Assembly: GCA_016209015.1 (NCBI GenBank)
Contig: JACQWY010000006.1
Location: 93,678-157,677, forward strand
Direction of reading: 5' to 3'
DNA from: Gammaproteobacteria bacterium
Lineage (GTDB): Bacteria; Pseudomonadota; Gammaproteobacteria; Ga0077536
Length of the DNA stretch: 64,000 nucleotides
Position 1 is the first letter of the stretch; each line of letters begins with the position of its first letter. Below, piece by piece: positions 28,273-36,201 of this stretch. Under the pieces are notes generated by a model. The model did not search any database. It saw nothing but the letters and a program-made list of their open reading frames with translations, and was not told the origin of the DNA. The translations under genes and the position numbers were made by a program.

Positions 28273-29616
28273 TCAAATGCCATAGGCGCGGCGCAGGAGC
28301 GCGAACGCCGAGGTCGCCGGCTGTCCGCCGATGCCCTGTTCGATGAGGCCGCCCGCCATCGGGCAATCACTGAGATAGTGATCGAACGCACCTTCCTGCA
28401 CGCGCTGCACGACGGCTCGGCAGATCTTCTTCGCGAACGCATAGTTCTCGCGCTTCACGGCGTAGGTGCCGTCGTGGCCGGAGCAGCGCTCGATGGGCGT
28501 GACCGTCGTGTCCGGCACGAGCTCGAGAATCTCGCGCGTCTTCTGACCGACGTTCTGGACACGCTGATGGCAGGGCGCATGCCACGCAATCCTGCCGAGC
28601 GGGCTTCCGAAGTTCGTATCGAGCAGCCCCGCTTTGTGGCGCTGCGCGAGATATTCGAACGGATCGTAGAACGCGGCCCGGACGCGTGCGACGCCAGGAT
28701 CATCCGGGAACAAGAGCGGCAGCTCCTGCTTGAACATCAGGACGCAGCTCGGCACCGGCGCGAGCAGATCGTAGCCCGCCTCCACGAGCCGGAGCAGTTC
28801 GGGGAGGTTGCCATCCTTCAGGCGCTCGACGCTCTCGAGATCGCCGAGCTCGAGCTTCGGCATGCCGCAACAATTCTCCCGCTGCGTGATGACGACTTCG
28901 ATCCCGTTGTGCGCGAGCACCGCATGCAGATCGGCCGTCACGTCGGGGGCATTCCGGTTGCCATAGCACGTCAGGAAGAGTGCGACTCTTCCGGTCGTCG
29001 GACCACCGGCCCGCGCCCCGGCCGGTCGCGAGTCCGCGCCGGCGAGCCGCTTGCGCGCGGTCCGGCTCTCGAAGCGCGGCAGCGGTGCTTCGTGGTGCAC
29101 GTCCAGCGCCTTCTCCAGCACCCGGCGGGCGGCAGGCATGGCATTCACGGCATTCACGGCCTGGGCGACGACGGGAATCGAGGCAATGCGACCGACCACG
29201 TCGGTAGCGGTCAGGATGCGATCGCGCAGCGGCGTGCCGCCGGCTCTGAACTTCACGGCCTTGGCGCGCAGCATGAGATGCGGGAAATCGACGTTCCACT
29301 CGTGCGGCGGCACGTAGGGGCACTTCGTCATGTAGCACAGGTCGCAGAGATAGCACTGGTCGACGACCTTCCAGTAGTCGTCCTTCGCGACGCCGTCGAC
29401 TTCGAGCGTCGCGGATTCGTCCACGAGATCGAACAGCGTCGGGAAGGCATTGCAGAGACTGACGCAGCGCCGGCAACCGTGGCAGATGTCGTAGACGCGT
29501 TCCAGCTCGTGGAACAACGGTCCCGCCTGAAAGAACGCCTCGTCCTTCCAGGCGAGCGGATGACGGGTCGGCGCATCGAGGCTGCCCTCGCGCCGCCCCT
29601 CGGTGATGTCTGCCAC
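28273..29616 (-). CDS. (Fe-S)-binding heterodisulfide reductase / GlpC-like protein
   Basis: A 447-residue protein with two 4Fe-4S ferredoxin motifs ([11 protein letters not shown] at about 45-55, and [12 protein letters not shown]) followed by CCG-type cysteine-rich domains ([47 protein letters not shown]). This is the architecture of GlpC and HdrD-like electron carriers that move electrons to membrane quinones or thiol partners. The GTG start at 29616 was chosen because AAAGGGGAC precedes it; an upstream frame exists to 29658. It sits between rubrerythrin and DUF3501, a recurring cluster. Confidence 0.9.
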   Translation of the reverse strand: MADITEGRREGSLDAPTRHPLAWKDEAFFQAGPLFHELERVYDICHGCRRCVSLCNAFPTLFDLVDESATLEVDGVAKDDYWKVVDQCYLCDLCYMTKCPYVPPHEWNVDFPHLMLRAKAVKFRAGGTPLRDRILTATDVVGRIASIPVVAQAVNAVNAMPAARRVLEKALDVHHEAPLPRFESRTARKRLAGADSRPAGARAGGPTTGRVALFLTCYGNRNAPDVTADLHAVLAHNGIEVVITQRENCCGMPKLELGDLESVERLKDGNLPELLRLVEAGYDLLAPVPSCVLMFKQELPLLFPDDPGVARVRAAFYDPFEYLAQRHKAGLLDTNFGSPLGRIAWHAPCHQRVQNVGQKTREILELVPDTTVTPIERCSGHDGTYAVKRENYAFAKKICRAVVQRVQEGAFDHYLSDCPMAGGLIEQGIGGQPATSAFALLRRAYGI

Positions 29617-29657
29617 GACGATGTCCCCTTTGCTGGTCCTCCCGGCGCCGCGAAGCA

Positions 29658-29681
29658 CGAAGCCGGGCTTGCCCGGCTTCG
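29658..29681 (-). other. Perfect hairpin between the rubrerythrin and Fe-S protein genes
   Basis: An 11-bp perfect inverted repeat with a 2-base centre lies in the intercistronic gap, without a T-run. It may slow transcription or stabilise the upstream rubrerythrin message, allowing more rubrerythrin than Fe-S protein from one transcript. Confidence 0.5.
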
Positions 29682-29708
29682 CGGCCGACGGCTCGATCCG
29701 CGTGCGGC

Positions 29709-30131
29709 TCAGCCGTTCAGGGTGTCGAGCGCTTTCTGGAAACGATTGGCGTGGGAGCGCTCGGCCTTCGCGAGCGTCTCGAACCAGTCGGCGATTTCCT
29801 CGAAGCCTTCCTGGCGCGCGGTCTTCGCCATGCCGGGGTACATATCGCTGTACTCGTGGGTCTCGCCGGCAATGGCCGCTTTGAGATTGAGCGCGGTGGT
29901 GCCGATGGGTTGTCCCGTGGCGGGGTCCCCGACCTGCTCGAGATACTCGAGGTGGCCGTGAGCGTGGCCGGTTTCGCCTTCCGCGGTGGAGCGGAAGACC
30001 GCGGAGACGTCGTTGAAGCCCTCGACGTCGGCCTTCTGTGCGAAATAGAGGTAACGGCGGTTCGCCTGCGATTCACCCGCGAACGCCGCTTTGAGATTCT
30101 CTTCCGTCTTCGTTCCTTTGAGCGATGCCAT
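29709..30131 (-). CDS. Rubrerythrin (erythrin type, without rubredoxin domain)
   Basis: A 140-residue ferritin-like di-iron protein. Helix motifs [54 protein letters not shown] and [16 protein letters not shown] supply the glutamate and histidine iron ligands (two ExxH motifs). There is no C-terminal CxxC rubredoxin domain, so it needs an external electron donor, perhaps the Fe-S protein downstream. It probably reduces hydrogen peroxide. The start at 30131 is set by GGAGGG upstream. A palindrome at 30195-30207 may control it. Confidence 0.93.
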   Translation of the reverse strand: MASLKGTKTEENLKAAFAGESQANRRYLYFAQKADVEGFNDVSAVFRSTAEGETGHAHGHLEYLEQVGDPATGQPIGTTALNLKAAIAGETHEYSDMYPGMAKTARQEGFEEIADWFETLAKAERSHANRFQKALDTLNG

Positions 30132-30194
30132 GAGTTGACCCTCCGTTCGATCAGACGATGGGGCGGCGGGCACCGGTCGATGCCCGGCATTCAT

Positions 30195-30207
30195 TAGACT
30201 TGGTCTA
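30195..30207 (-). promoter_or_regulatory. Palindromic operator candidate upstream of the rubrerythrin operon
   Basis: TAGAC-N3-GTCTA forms a 5-bp inverted repeat about 65 bases upstream of the rubrerythrin ATG. A further GTCTA half-site lies about 15 bases away at 30218-30225. The shape recalls binding sites of Rrf2-type (IscR-like) regulators, but no regulator gene is nearby and the assignment is tentative. Confidence 0.5.
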
Positions 30208-30360
30208 AAGCAGCTCGAAGTCTAGGCGGCGCGCGAGAACAGTGTCAACCGGGGCCTGAAGGCCGACCGTTGACCCTGCACCGCACCCTCAGTAGAGTTC
30301 GCGGCTCGCGCGCTTCAGGCCGCCCGCAGGGCGGACCGAACCATCCTCCAGGCGGCTCTA

Positions 30361-30603
30361 GTGAAGAACAAGCAAAGCATCGACTTCGAAGCCTCCATCG
30401 TTGAGCTCGAGCAGCTCGTCGAGAAGATGGAGCGCGGCGAATTCACGCTCGAGGAGTCGCTGCAGCAGTTCGAGCGCGGCATCGCGCTCGCACGGAGCTG
30501 CCAGCAGGCCTTGCGCGAGGCGGAGCAGAAGGTGCATCTGCTCATGCGCGGTGAGCCCGAGTCCGGAGCCCTCGCGAACTTCAACCCCGACGAAGCGGAC
30601 TAG
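30361..30603 (+). CDS. xseB: Exodeoxyribonuclease VII small subunit
   Basis: An 80-residue XseB protein: [36 protein letters not shown] is the family core. It binds the large subunit XseA to form a single-strand exonuclease used in repair. XseA is not in this window. It starts at GTG and precedes ispA by 9 bases, the arrangement known from E. coli (xseB-ispA). Confidence 0.95.
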   Translation: MKNKQSIDFEASIVELEQLVEKMERGEFTLEESLQQFERGIALARSCQQALREAEQKVHLLMRGEPESGALANFNPDEAD

Positions 30604-30612
30604 GACCCGACC

Positions 30613-31503
30613 ATGGCGCGCGATGCAATCCTCCCGACCTATCAGAACCAGATAAAGGCCGCGCTGGAGCGCTGGCTGCCGCCGTCCGATCGCGAACCCT
30701 GCCGTCTGCACGAGGCCATGCGCTACTCCACGCTCGCGCCCGGCAAACGCATCCGCCCCGTGCTCGTGTACGCGACCGGCGAAGCGTTCGGCTCCGATCT
30801 CCGCCGGCTCGACAGCAGCGCGGTCGCCGTGGAGCTCATTCACGCCTATTCGCTCATCCACGACGATCTGCCGGCAATGGACGACGACGATCTCCGTCGT
30901 GGTCGACCCACCTGCCATCGCGCGTTCGACGAGGCGACCGCCATCCTCGCCGGTGATGCGCTGCAGGCGCTCGCGTTTCGCGTGATCGCCGCCGACCGGG
31001 ATTCGGCGATCAGTCCCGCGCGCCGGCTGCGCATGATCGAAGTGCTCGCCGATGCGAGCGGCTCGCTCGGGATGGCCGGCGGCCAGGCCATCGATCTCGC
31101 CGCGGTCGGCCAGAAGATTTCGCTCGAGCAGCTCGAGAACATGCACCGCCACAAGACCGGCGCGCTCATCCGCGCCAGCGTGGAGCTCGGCTATCTCGCG
31201 AGCGGCGCCGACGACGCCGCGATAGAGCGGAAGCTCGAGCGGTACGCGACCTGCATCGGCCTCGCGTTCCAGGTTCAGGACGACATCCTCGACGTCGAGG
31301 GCAGCACCGAGGTGCTCGGCAAGCCGCAGGGCTCGGACGAGGATCGCGACAAGCCCACCTATCCGAATCTGCTCGGCATGGCGGAAGCGAAAGCGACTGC
31401 GCAGCGGCTCTGCGACGAAGCGCTCGCCTGCCTCGAATCGCTGGGCGCGAGCGGCGACAACCTGCGCTGGATCGCGAATTACATCGTCAGGCGCGACCGC
31501 TGA
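30613..31503 (+). CDS. ispA: Farnesyl diphosphate synthase (polyprenyl synthetase)
   Basis: A 296-residue trans-isoprenyl diphosphate synthase. The first aspartate-rich motif is DDLPAMDDDDLRRGRPT and the second is FQVQDDILDVEG. The two residues inserted in the first motif mark the bacterial short-chain (FPP) type. It condenses IPP with DMAPP and GPP, feeding undecaprenyl phosphate and quinone synthesis. Unlike in E. coli, no dxs follows. Confidence 0.95.
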   Translation: MARDAILPTYQNQIKAALERWLPPSDREPCRLHEAMRYSTLAPGKRIRPVLVYATGEAFGSDLRRLDSSAVAVELIHAYSLIHDDLPAMDDDDLRRGRPTCHRAFDEATAILAGDALQALAFRVIAADRDSAISPARRLRMIEVLADASGSLGMAGGQAIDLAAVGQKISLEQLENMHRHKTGALIRASVELGYLASGADDAAIERKLERYATCIGLAFQVQDDILDVEGSTEVLGKPQGSDEDRDKPTYPNLLGMAEAKATAQRLCDEALACLESLGASGDNLRWIANYIVRRDR

Positions 31504-31546
31504 TGTCGCGCGGCGCGTGACGGTAGCCGCTCCCTGCAAAAGCTTC

Positions 31547-31552
31547 TAGAAT
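31547..31552 (+). promoter_or_regulatory. Candidate -10 element TAGAAT for folE2
   Basis: TAGAAT lies 91 bases upstream of the folE2 ATG, the only AT-rich hexamer in the ispA-folE2 gap. No palindromic AT-rich zinc-regulator (Zur) site is visible between it and the gene. Confidence 0.4.
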
Positions 31553-31643
31553 CCAATGTGCCTCCTCGGGCGTAACAGCGTTCGGGGCGGCGCTCCCTCC
31601 TCATCCACCGCTGCACCGTCCGCCCCGTTCAGAGGTCCACCAC

Positions 31644-32465
31644 ATGAATCATCCTGAGGCCGTTCCCGCATCCATCCCCGACGTGCAAGGCAGCGAGGAC
31701 ACGCGCCGTGTCGCCATCGACCGCGTCGGCATCAAGGATATCCGACACCCCGTGGTCGTCCGCGACCGCGCCGGCCGCGAACAGCACACGGTGGCGAACT
31801 TCAACATGTATGTCGGCCTGCCCCACAACTTCAAGGGCACGCACATGTCGCGCTTCGTCGAGGTGTTGAACGACGGTGACTACGAGATCTCCGTGCCGGA
31901 GTTCAAGCGCATGGTGCACGAGATGACGCGCGTGCTGACGGCCGAGCAGGGCCGCATCGAGATGACGTTCCCGTACTTCGTCGAGAAGGCCGCGCCGGTC
32001 AGCGGCGTGCGGAGCCTGCTCGATTACCTCGTGACGTTCATCGGTGAAGTGAACAAGGAAATCGAGAGCGTGACGGTCAAGGTCGAGGTCCCGGTCACGA
32101 CGCTCTGCCCCTGCTCGAAGAAGATTTCGAATTACGGCGCGCACAACCAGCGCTCCCACGTCACGGTCGAGGTGAAGGTCAACGGCTTCGTGTGGATCGA
32201 GGAGCTGATCGACATCGTCGAGAGCGTGGCGTCGTGCGAGCTCTACGGGCTGTTGAAGCGTCCGGACGAGAAGTACGTCACCGAGCGCGCCTACGACAAT
32301 CCGCGCTTCGTGGAAGACATGGTGCGCGAGGTCGCGCTGCGCCTGAACGCCGACGACCGCATCCTCTCCTACACGGTGGAATCGGAGAACTTCGAGTCGA
32401 TCCACAATCATTCCGCCTACGCGCTCGTGCATCGCGACAAAGCGCGGGACGAAGGCGAAGCCTGA
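31644..32465 (+). CDS. folE2: GTP cyclohydrolase FolE2 (type IB)
   Basis: A 273-residue GCYH-IB enzyme that makes dihydroneopterin triphosphate, the first step of folate (and queuosine) synthesis. Visible blocks are [19 protein letters not shown], the active-site [20 protein letters not shown] with the catalytic cysteine, and [13 protein letters not shown] at the C-terminus. FolE2 can work with metals other than zinc. Here it lacks a visible Zur site and may be the general rather than the zinc-starvation enzyme. A terminator lies about 185 bases downstream. Confidence 0.96.
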   Translation: MNHPEAVPASIPDVQGSEDTRRVAIDRVGIKDIRHPVVVRDRAGREQHTVANFNMYVGLPHNFKGTHMSRFVEVLNDGDYEISVPEFKRMVHEMTRVLTAEQGRIEMTFPYFVEKAAPVSGVRSLLDYLVTFIGEVNKEIESVTVKVEVPVTTLCPCSKKISNYGAHNQRSHVTVEVKVNGFVWIEELIDIVESVASCELYGLLKRPDEKYVTERAYDNPRFVEDMVREVALRLNADDRILSYTVESENFESIHNHSAYALVHRDKARDEGEA

Positions 32466-32649
32466 GCCCGGCCGGCGGTCCGTCAACGGCCCGCCGCCGC
32501 GACGAGAAGTCGACGCCACGCTTCCGACGTGGTGCGCCTCGCCGGCGCCTGGTCCGGCAGATTTCCTGGGCAGGCTCACTGGCACGCGCGATGCATCGCC
32601 GTGGTCAGCAATGCGCCATGCGCCATGCACTCCTCCCTTTGGCCTTTCG

Positions 32650-32675
32650 CGGGCGCTTCGGCGCCCGATTTTTTT
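32650..32675 (+). terminator. Rho-independent terminator downstream of folE2
   Basis: A 7-bp GC stem CGGGCGC / GCGCCCG with a TTCG tetraloop, then A and seven T bases: a classical intrinsic terminator. It sits directly at the left edge of the inverted-repeat element. Confidence 0.85.
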
Positions 32676-32682
32676 CTTGGTA

Positions 32683-32951
32683 CTTCTCCAGACTGCGGGT
32701 CATTCGACGCATTCCGCCTCGGCTGATCTTGGTCGCCCTCGCGCAGGCGAGGGCCCAGTCGGTGACCTGCGGCACGCGCAGTAAACCTCGGACTTTCGAG
32801 CGCTCCGTTCCGCCGCGCTCGTCTTCTGCGCTGGCTCCGTGGTTCGACCTCAGTGCCGAGGCTGAACGACTGGGCCCTCGCCTGCGCGAGGGCGACGAGT
32901 GGGAAATACGCGCCGCGGGGTCCCGAGGAACACTCCCGCAGTTCGGAGAAG
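32683..32951. repeat. Inverted-repeat element of about 270 bp with two nested repeat pairs
   Basis: The outer pair (32683-32699 and 32935-32951) is 17 bp with 15 matches, core CTTCTCC..ACTGCGGG. The inner pair (32732-32761 and 32867-32896) is a perfect 30-bp inverted repeat that itself contains the palindrome CCCTCGC-GCAG-GCGAGGG. T-runs flank the element on both sides. No reading frame for a transposase is present. It resembles a palindromic intergenic repeat or MITE-like unit of GC-rich Gammaproteobacteria, but I see only one copy here. Confidence 0.75.
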
Positions 32952-32971
32952 AACTTTTTTTGCGCGCCTCC

Positions 32972-33751
32972 TCAGAGGCCGCGCGCCTTCGCCTCGTCCC
33001 ACTTCGCGTCGAGCTCGGCGAGCGGGGTGGCAGCCGGGTCCCCGCCCGCCGCCCGAACGGCGGTTTCGACATAACGGAAGCGCCGCTCGAATTTCCGGGA
33101 AGCCTCGCGCAGCGCGCCCTCCGGCTCGATGCCGAGATGCCGCGCCAGGTTCACACAACTGAACAGCAGGTCGCCGAGCTCTTCGCCTGCGTGCCCGACC
33201 GCGCCGCCCTCCGCGAGGCAGCCGCGCAACTCGGCGAGCTCTTCGGCAACCTTGTCGAGCACCGGCGCGGCGTCCGGCCAGTCGAAGCCGATGCGGGCGG
33301 CCCGGCTCTGCAGCTTGTGGGCGCGGGTCAGTGACGGCAGTCCGAGCGGTATGTGGTCCAGGGCGCTCGGTGGGGCTTCGCCGGGACGGTGACGCTCGCC
33401 CGCCTTGATCTCCTCCCACTGCGCCGCGACCGCCTCTGGGCAGTCTGCGGTGCGCTCCCCGAAGACGTGGGGATGCCGGCGCAGGAGCTTCGTGGAGATT
33501 TCGTCGACGACCGTCGCGAAATCGAATCGCCCTTCCTCGCCCGCCAACTGGCAGTAGAACACTACCTGGAACAGCAGATCGCCGAGCTCGCCCGGCAGCT
33601 CGTCCCACGCCTCGCGTTCGATGGCATCCGCGACCTCGTAGGCCTCTTCGAGCGTATGCGGCACGATCGTGCGCATGCTCTGAGCGAGATCCCAGGGGCA
33701 GCCCGTCCCCGGGGCGCGCAATGCGCGCATGATTTCCAGCAGCTTTTCCAT
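32972..33751 (-). CDS. mazG: Nucleoside triphosphate pyrophosphohydrolase MazG
   Basis: A 259-residue protein with two MazG domains. Domain 1 shows HTLEEAYEVADAIE and LPGELGDLLFQVVFY, and domain 2 shows VAEELAELRGCLAEG and EELGDLLFSCVNLARHLG, the ExxE and ExxD metal-binding pattern. It hydrolyses NTPs and dNTPs to monophosphates and pyrophosphate, cleaning damaged nucleotides and, in E. coli, lowering ppGpp. Length is as in E. coli. Its 3' end abuts the inverted-repeat element. Confidence 0.95.
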   Translation of the reverse strand: MEKLLEIMRALRAPGTGCPWDLAQSMRTIVPHTLEEAYEVADAIEREAWDELPGELGDLLFQVVFYCQLAGEEGRFDFATVVDEISTKLLRRHPHVFGERTADCPEAVAAQWEEIKAGERHRPGEAPPSALDHIPLGLPSLTRAHKLQSRAARIGFDWPDAAPVLDKVAEELAELRGCLAEGGAVGHAGEELGDLLFSCVNLARHLGIEPEGALREASRKFERRFRYVETAVRAAGGDPAATPLAELDAKWDEAKARGL

Positions 33752-33924
33752 GGTTTATTTCCCATCGGTGAGAGGCCGCGCCCGGCATATTGACGGCGAC
33801 ACGGCGAGAGGTCGTAATACTACCCGCGAACGGAAAATTTCCGTCGAAAGCATCGTAAGAGGCGACAACGCGTGACTCGACCGTGCAATGACTGCTGGGC
33901 GCGGCTGCGACCCGGGATCTGACG

Positions 33925-34500
33925 ATGGCCGGACCACCGTTGATCCTGAGACTCGACGTGACCGGGACACCGATCCGGTGGATCCCGTGGCAGGATGCGG
34001 TCTGCCTCTACAGCCGCAATCTCGTCGCCTGGACGACGGGGCACAACGAATTCGTGTTCCACGGCGGCACGGGCCGGCTCACCGGGCGCCGCTCCGAAGT
34101 GACCGTGCACTCGATCGTCGCCGTGAAACGCTCGAGTCGCGGCGCGCACGTCCAGCGCAGCGTGCCGCCGCTGAACAATCACGAGCTGTTCCGTCGCGAC
34201 GGCCACATGTGCCTGTACTGCGGCGGGGAATATCCCGACGAATACCTCACGCGCGACCATGTCGTCCCCCTGTCGAAGGGTGGCCGCGACATCTGGTCGA
34301 ACGTGGTGGCGGCGTGCCGAAGCTGCAACACCCGCAAGGGCGGGCGCACTCCCGAGCAGTCCCGGATGCCGCTCCTCGCGGTGCCCTACGTGCCGAACTG
34401 GGCCGAGTTCCTCGCGCTGTCGAACCGGCGCATCCTGGCCGACCAGATGGACTTCCTGAAAGCGCAGTTCAATCGCAAGGCGCGCCTGCTCGGCTTTTGA
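33925..34500 (+). CDS. HNH endonuclease family protein
   Basis: A 191-residue protein with a central HNH nuclease motif: CLYCGGEYPDEYLTRDHVVP, then NVVAACRSCNTRKGGRTP, giving two CxxC zinc pairs and the catalytic DH...N...H-type core. Chromosomal relatives are widespread in Proteobacteria outside any restriction system and have unknown roles. No methyltransferase is nearby. The flanking N- and C-terminal segments are conserved-looking and give no specificity clue. Confidence 0.88.
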   Translation: MAGPPLILRLDVTGTPIRWIPWQDAVCLYSRNLVAWTTGHNEFVFHGGTGRLTGRRSEVTVHSIVAVKRSSRGAHVQRSVPPLNNHELFRRDGHMCLYCGGEYPDEYLTRDHVVPLSKGGRDIWSNVVAACRSCNTRKGGRTPEQSRMPLLAVPYVPNWAEFLALSNRRILADQMDFLKAQFNRKARLLGF

Positions 34501-34608
34501 TCGCGCCGCCGGCGGCGCACGGGCGCACACCGCGCCGAAAACGACTATCCTTGCGCCCCGAGCCCGCCACGGCCGCTCCGCCGACAACCGAAGCATGAAA
34601 GGATCCTG

Positions 34609-35037
34609 GTGACACGACGACGCATACGCGCAGCGCTCCTGCTCGCGACGCTGACGGCCCCGCTCCTCGGCGGGTGCCCGCCGGCACCGGCCGCCGACAA
34701 GGACGGCAACTATGCGGTGTGGGGGCTCGGCCAGAGCTCCTGCAATCAGTTCCTGAGAACCGGCACCGCGCCCGGCACGAGCGACCAGTACGCGAGCTTC
34801 GTGATGGGTTTCCTGACGGCCTTCAACGCGCTCGCCCCGGAGACCTATCAGGCGACCGGTAACAACGGCCTGCAGGACAACCTCGACTGGCTGAAGACCT
34901 ACTGCGAAGCGCACCGGACGGACGGCTTCGAGCGCGCCATCGTGAACCTGCTCGCGGCGACCCGCGCGCAACGCTTCCACAGCCTGCCGGGCTCCGCGCC
35001 CGGGTGGGGCCGCCCGCAGAAACCGAAAGCGGAATGA
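34609..35037 (+). CDS. Small secreted protein or lipoprotein of unknown function
   Basis: A 142-residue protein with a signal sequence (RAALLLATLTAPLLGG) and a possible lipobox LGGC at about residue 23. The mature part has the pattern AVWGLGQSSCNQFL ... YASFVMGFLTAFNALA ... NLDWLKTYCEAH. This resembles a group of small secreted proteins with a conserved disulfide (HdeA-like or Rap1a/Tai immunity-like folds); I cannot choose between them. The GTG start is preceded by AAGGA. It overlaps the Nudix gene by ATGA, so the two are co-translated. Confidence 0.75.
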   Translation: MTRRRIRAALLLATLTAPLLGGCPPAPAADKDGNYAVWGLGQSSCNQFLRTGTAPGTSDQYASFVMGFLTAFNALAPETYQATGNNGLQDNLDWLKTYCEAHRTDGFERAIVNLLAATRAQRFHSLPGSAPGWGRPQKPKAE

Positions 35038-35699
35038 CCGACGATCCGGGACCCGCGGCGCTCGAGCGCAGGCTCACAGCCCTGCTCGGCCGCATCGCCC
35101 TGCCCGCCGGGCCGCATCCGGAGCTCGGGCCCGAGCGGCCGTTCCCGGGCGAGGGCAGGAAGCCGCTCGTTCCGGCCGCGGTGCTGGTCCCGCTCGTCGT
35201 CGACGAGCGCGGCGTGAGCGTCGTGCTCACGCTGCGCAATGCGAACCTGAAGAGCCACCCCGGCCAGATCAGCTTTCCCGGCGGGCGGGTCGAGGCGGAC
35301 GACCCGGACGTCGCGCACACGGCGATCCGCGAGACCCACGAAGAGCTCGGTGTGGCGCCGGATCACATTCGCGTGATCGGCGCGCTGGCGCCCGTCCATA
35401 CCGGAACGGGTTACAGCGTCGTGCCGGTGATGGGCCTCATCCCGCCAGCCTATCCTTATGCGCCGGACGCCCGCGAAGTGGCCGATGTTTTCGACGTCCC
35501 GCTACGCTTCCTGCTCGATCCGGCGAACCACACGCCGCAGGCTTACGTCGTCGAGGGCAGACGCCGCCAGTACTATGAGATTCTCTATCGCGGCCATCGC
35601 ATCTGGGGGGCGACGGCGAACATGATCGTCTCCCTCTACCAGAAATTGGAGCGTGACGCCGTCTATATGGATATCAACGCGTTATTGGCGCAGCCTTGA
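35034..35699 (+). CDS. Nudix hydrolase, probable CoA pyrophosphatase (NudL/YeaB-like)
   Basis: A 221-residue Nudix protein. The Nudix box reads GGRVEADDPDVAHTAIRETHEELGV, preceded by LKSHPGQISFP, which is the CoA-specific signature of the NudL/PCD1 type. It probably cleaves CoA or oxidised CoA to phosphopantetheine and 3',5'-ADP. The start at 35034 overlaps the upstream stop (ATGA); an in-frame upstream ATG at 35004 is less likely. Length is close to E. coli NudL. Confidence 0.9.
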   Translation: MTDDPGPAALERRLTALLGRIALPAGPHPELGPERPFPGEGRKPLVPAAVLVPLVVDERGVSVVLTLRNANLKSHPGQISFPGGRVEADDPDVAHTAIRETHEELGVAPDHIRVIGALAPVHTGTGYSVVPVMGLIPPAYPYAPDAREVADVFDVPLRFLLDPANHTPQAYVVEGRRRQYYEILYRGHRIWGATANMIVSLYQKLERDAVYMDINALLAQP

Positions 35700-35785
35700 A
35701 TTGCGCAAGGCCAGAAAATAGGTCATTATTTCTGTACTAATCCTTAATTTTGTACAAAAATATATTCCTCACTAGGAATGTTCGT
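35700..35785 (+). promoter_or_regulatory. AT-rich promoter region of the Lpp-like lipoprotein gene
   Basis: This is one of the most AT-rich stretches in the chromosomal part of the window. It holds TTGTAC (35750-35755), TATATT (35761-35766) and a weak dyad TGTAC-N14-GTACA (35733-35756). The exact -35 and -10 are unclear, but a strong promoter is expected for an abundant outer-membrane lipoprotein. Confidence 0.55.
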
Positions 35786-35807
35786 TCACGTCGATAGGAG
35801 ACAACAC

Positions 35808-36104
35808 ATGCAAAAATCACTTTCCCTGGCTGTTCGCATGACGGTAATCGCGGGTGTCCTCGGTTTGATGTCCGGTTGCTCGTACGTTACCAAGGAAGAG
35901 CTCGCCGCCGTCGATGCGAAGGCCAGCGAGGCCGCTTCCAAGGCCGGTTCGGCTGCCAGCACCGCCCAGAGCGCCATGAAGGCTGCCTCTGACGCCGCTG
36001 CCGCCGCTCAGGCTGCGAAGGCTGCTGCTGACGCCGCGCAGGCCTGCTGCGACGCCAACAAGGCCGCGATCGACAAGATCTTCGAAAAGAAGATGCGCAA
36101 GTAA
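35808..36104 (+). CDS. Lpp-like alanine-zipper outer-membrane lipoprotein
   Basis: A 98-residue lipoprotein. The signal peptide ends in the lipobox LMSGC, so Cys24 is lipidated. The mature 75 residues form one long alanine-rich coiled helix (repeats such as AASDAAAAAQAAKAAADAAQ) like Braun lipoprotein and OprI, and end in KKMRK. Lpp-type proteins link outer membrane and peptidoglycan through a C-terminal lysine. A double cysteine (Cys80-Cys81) within the helix is unusual and may cross-link oligomers. AGGAG before the ATG and a strong terminator after the stop suggest high expression. An L,D-transpeptidase gene faces it. Confidence 0.85.
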   Translation: MQKSLSLAVRMTVIAGVLGLMSGCSYVTKEELAAVDAKASEAASKAGSAASTAQSAMKAASDAAAAAQAAKAAADAAQACCDANKAAIDKIFEKKMRK

Positions 36105-36132
36105 GCGACCCGAGATCGATTGCAATCGATTG

Positions 36133-36161
36133 GAAACCCCGCTTCGGCGGGGTTTCTTTTT
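36133..36161 (+). terminator. Strong rho-independent terminator after the Lpp-like gene
   Basis: A perfect 10-bp stem GAAACCCCGC / GCGGGGTTTC with a TTCG tetraloop, followed by five T bases. It lies 28 bases after the lipoprotein stop codon. Confidence 0.92.
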
Positions 36162-36201
36162 GCCCGCGAAAATCGCTTCCGCGAGCGGATCGCGGGAGGC
36201 T

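Larger units (their letters stand above)
32466..32971. other. Non-coding stretch of about 500 bases between folE2 and mazG
   Basis: This gap holds no convincing gene. It contains a strong terminator (32650-32675) and then a complex inverted-repeat element (32683-32951), annotated separately. Frames that run through it are read-through noise from folE2 and mazG shadows. Confidence 0.8.
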
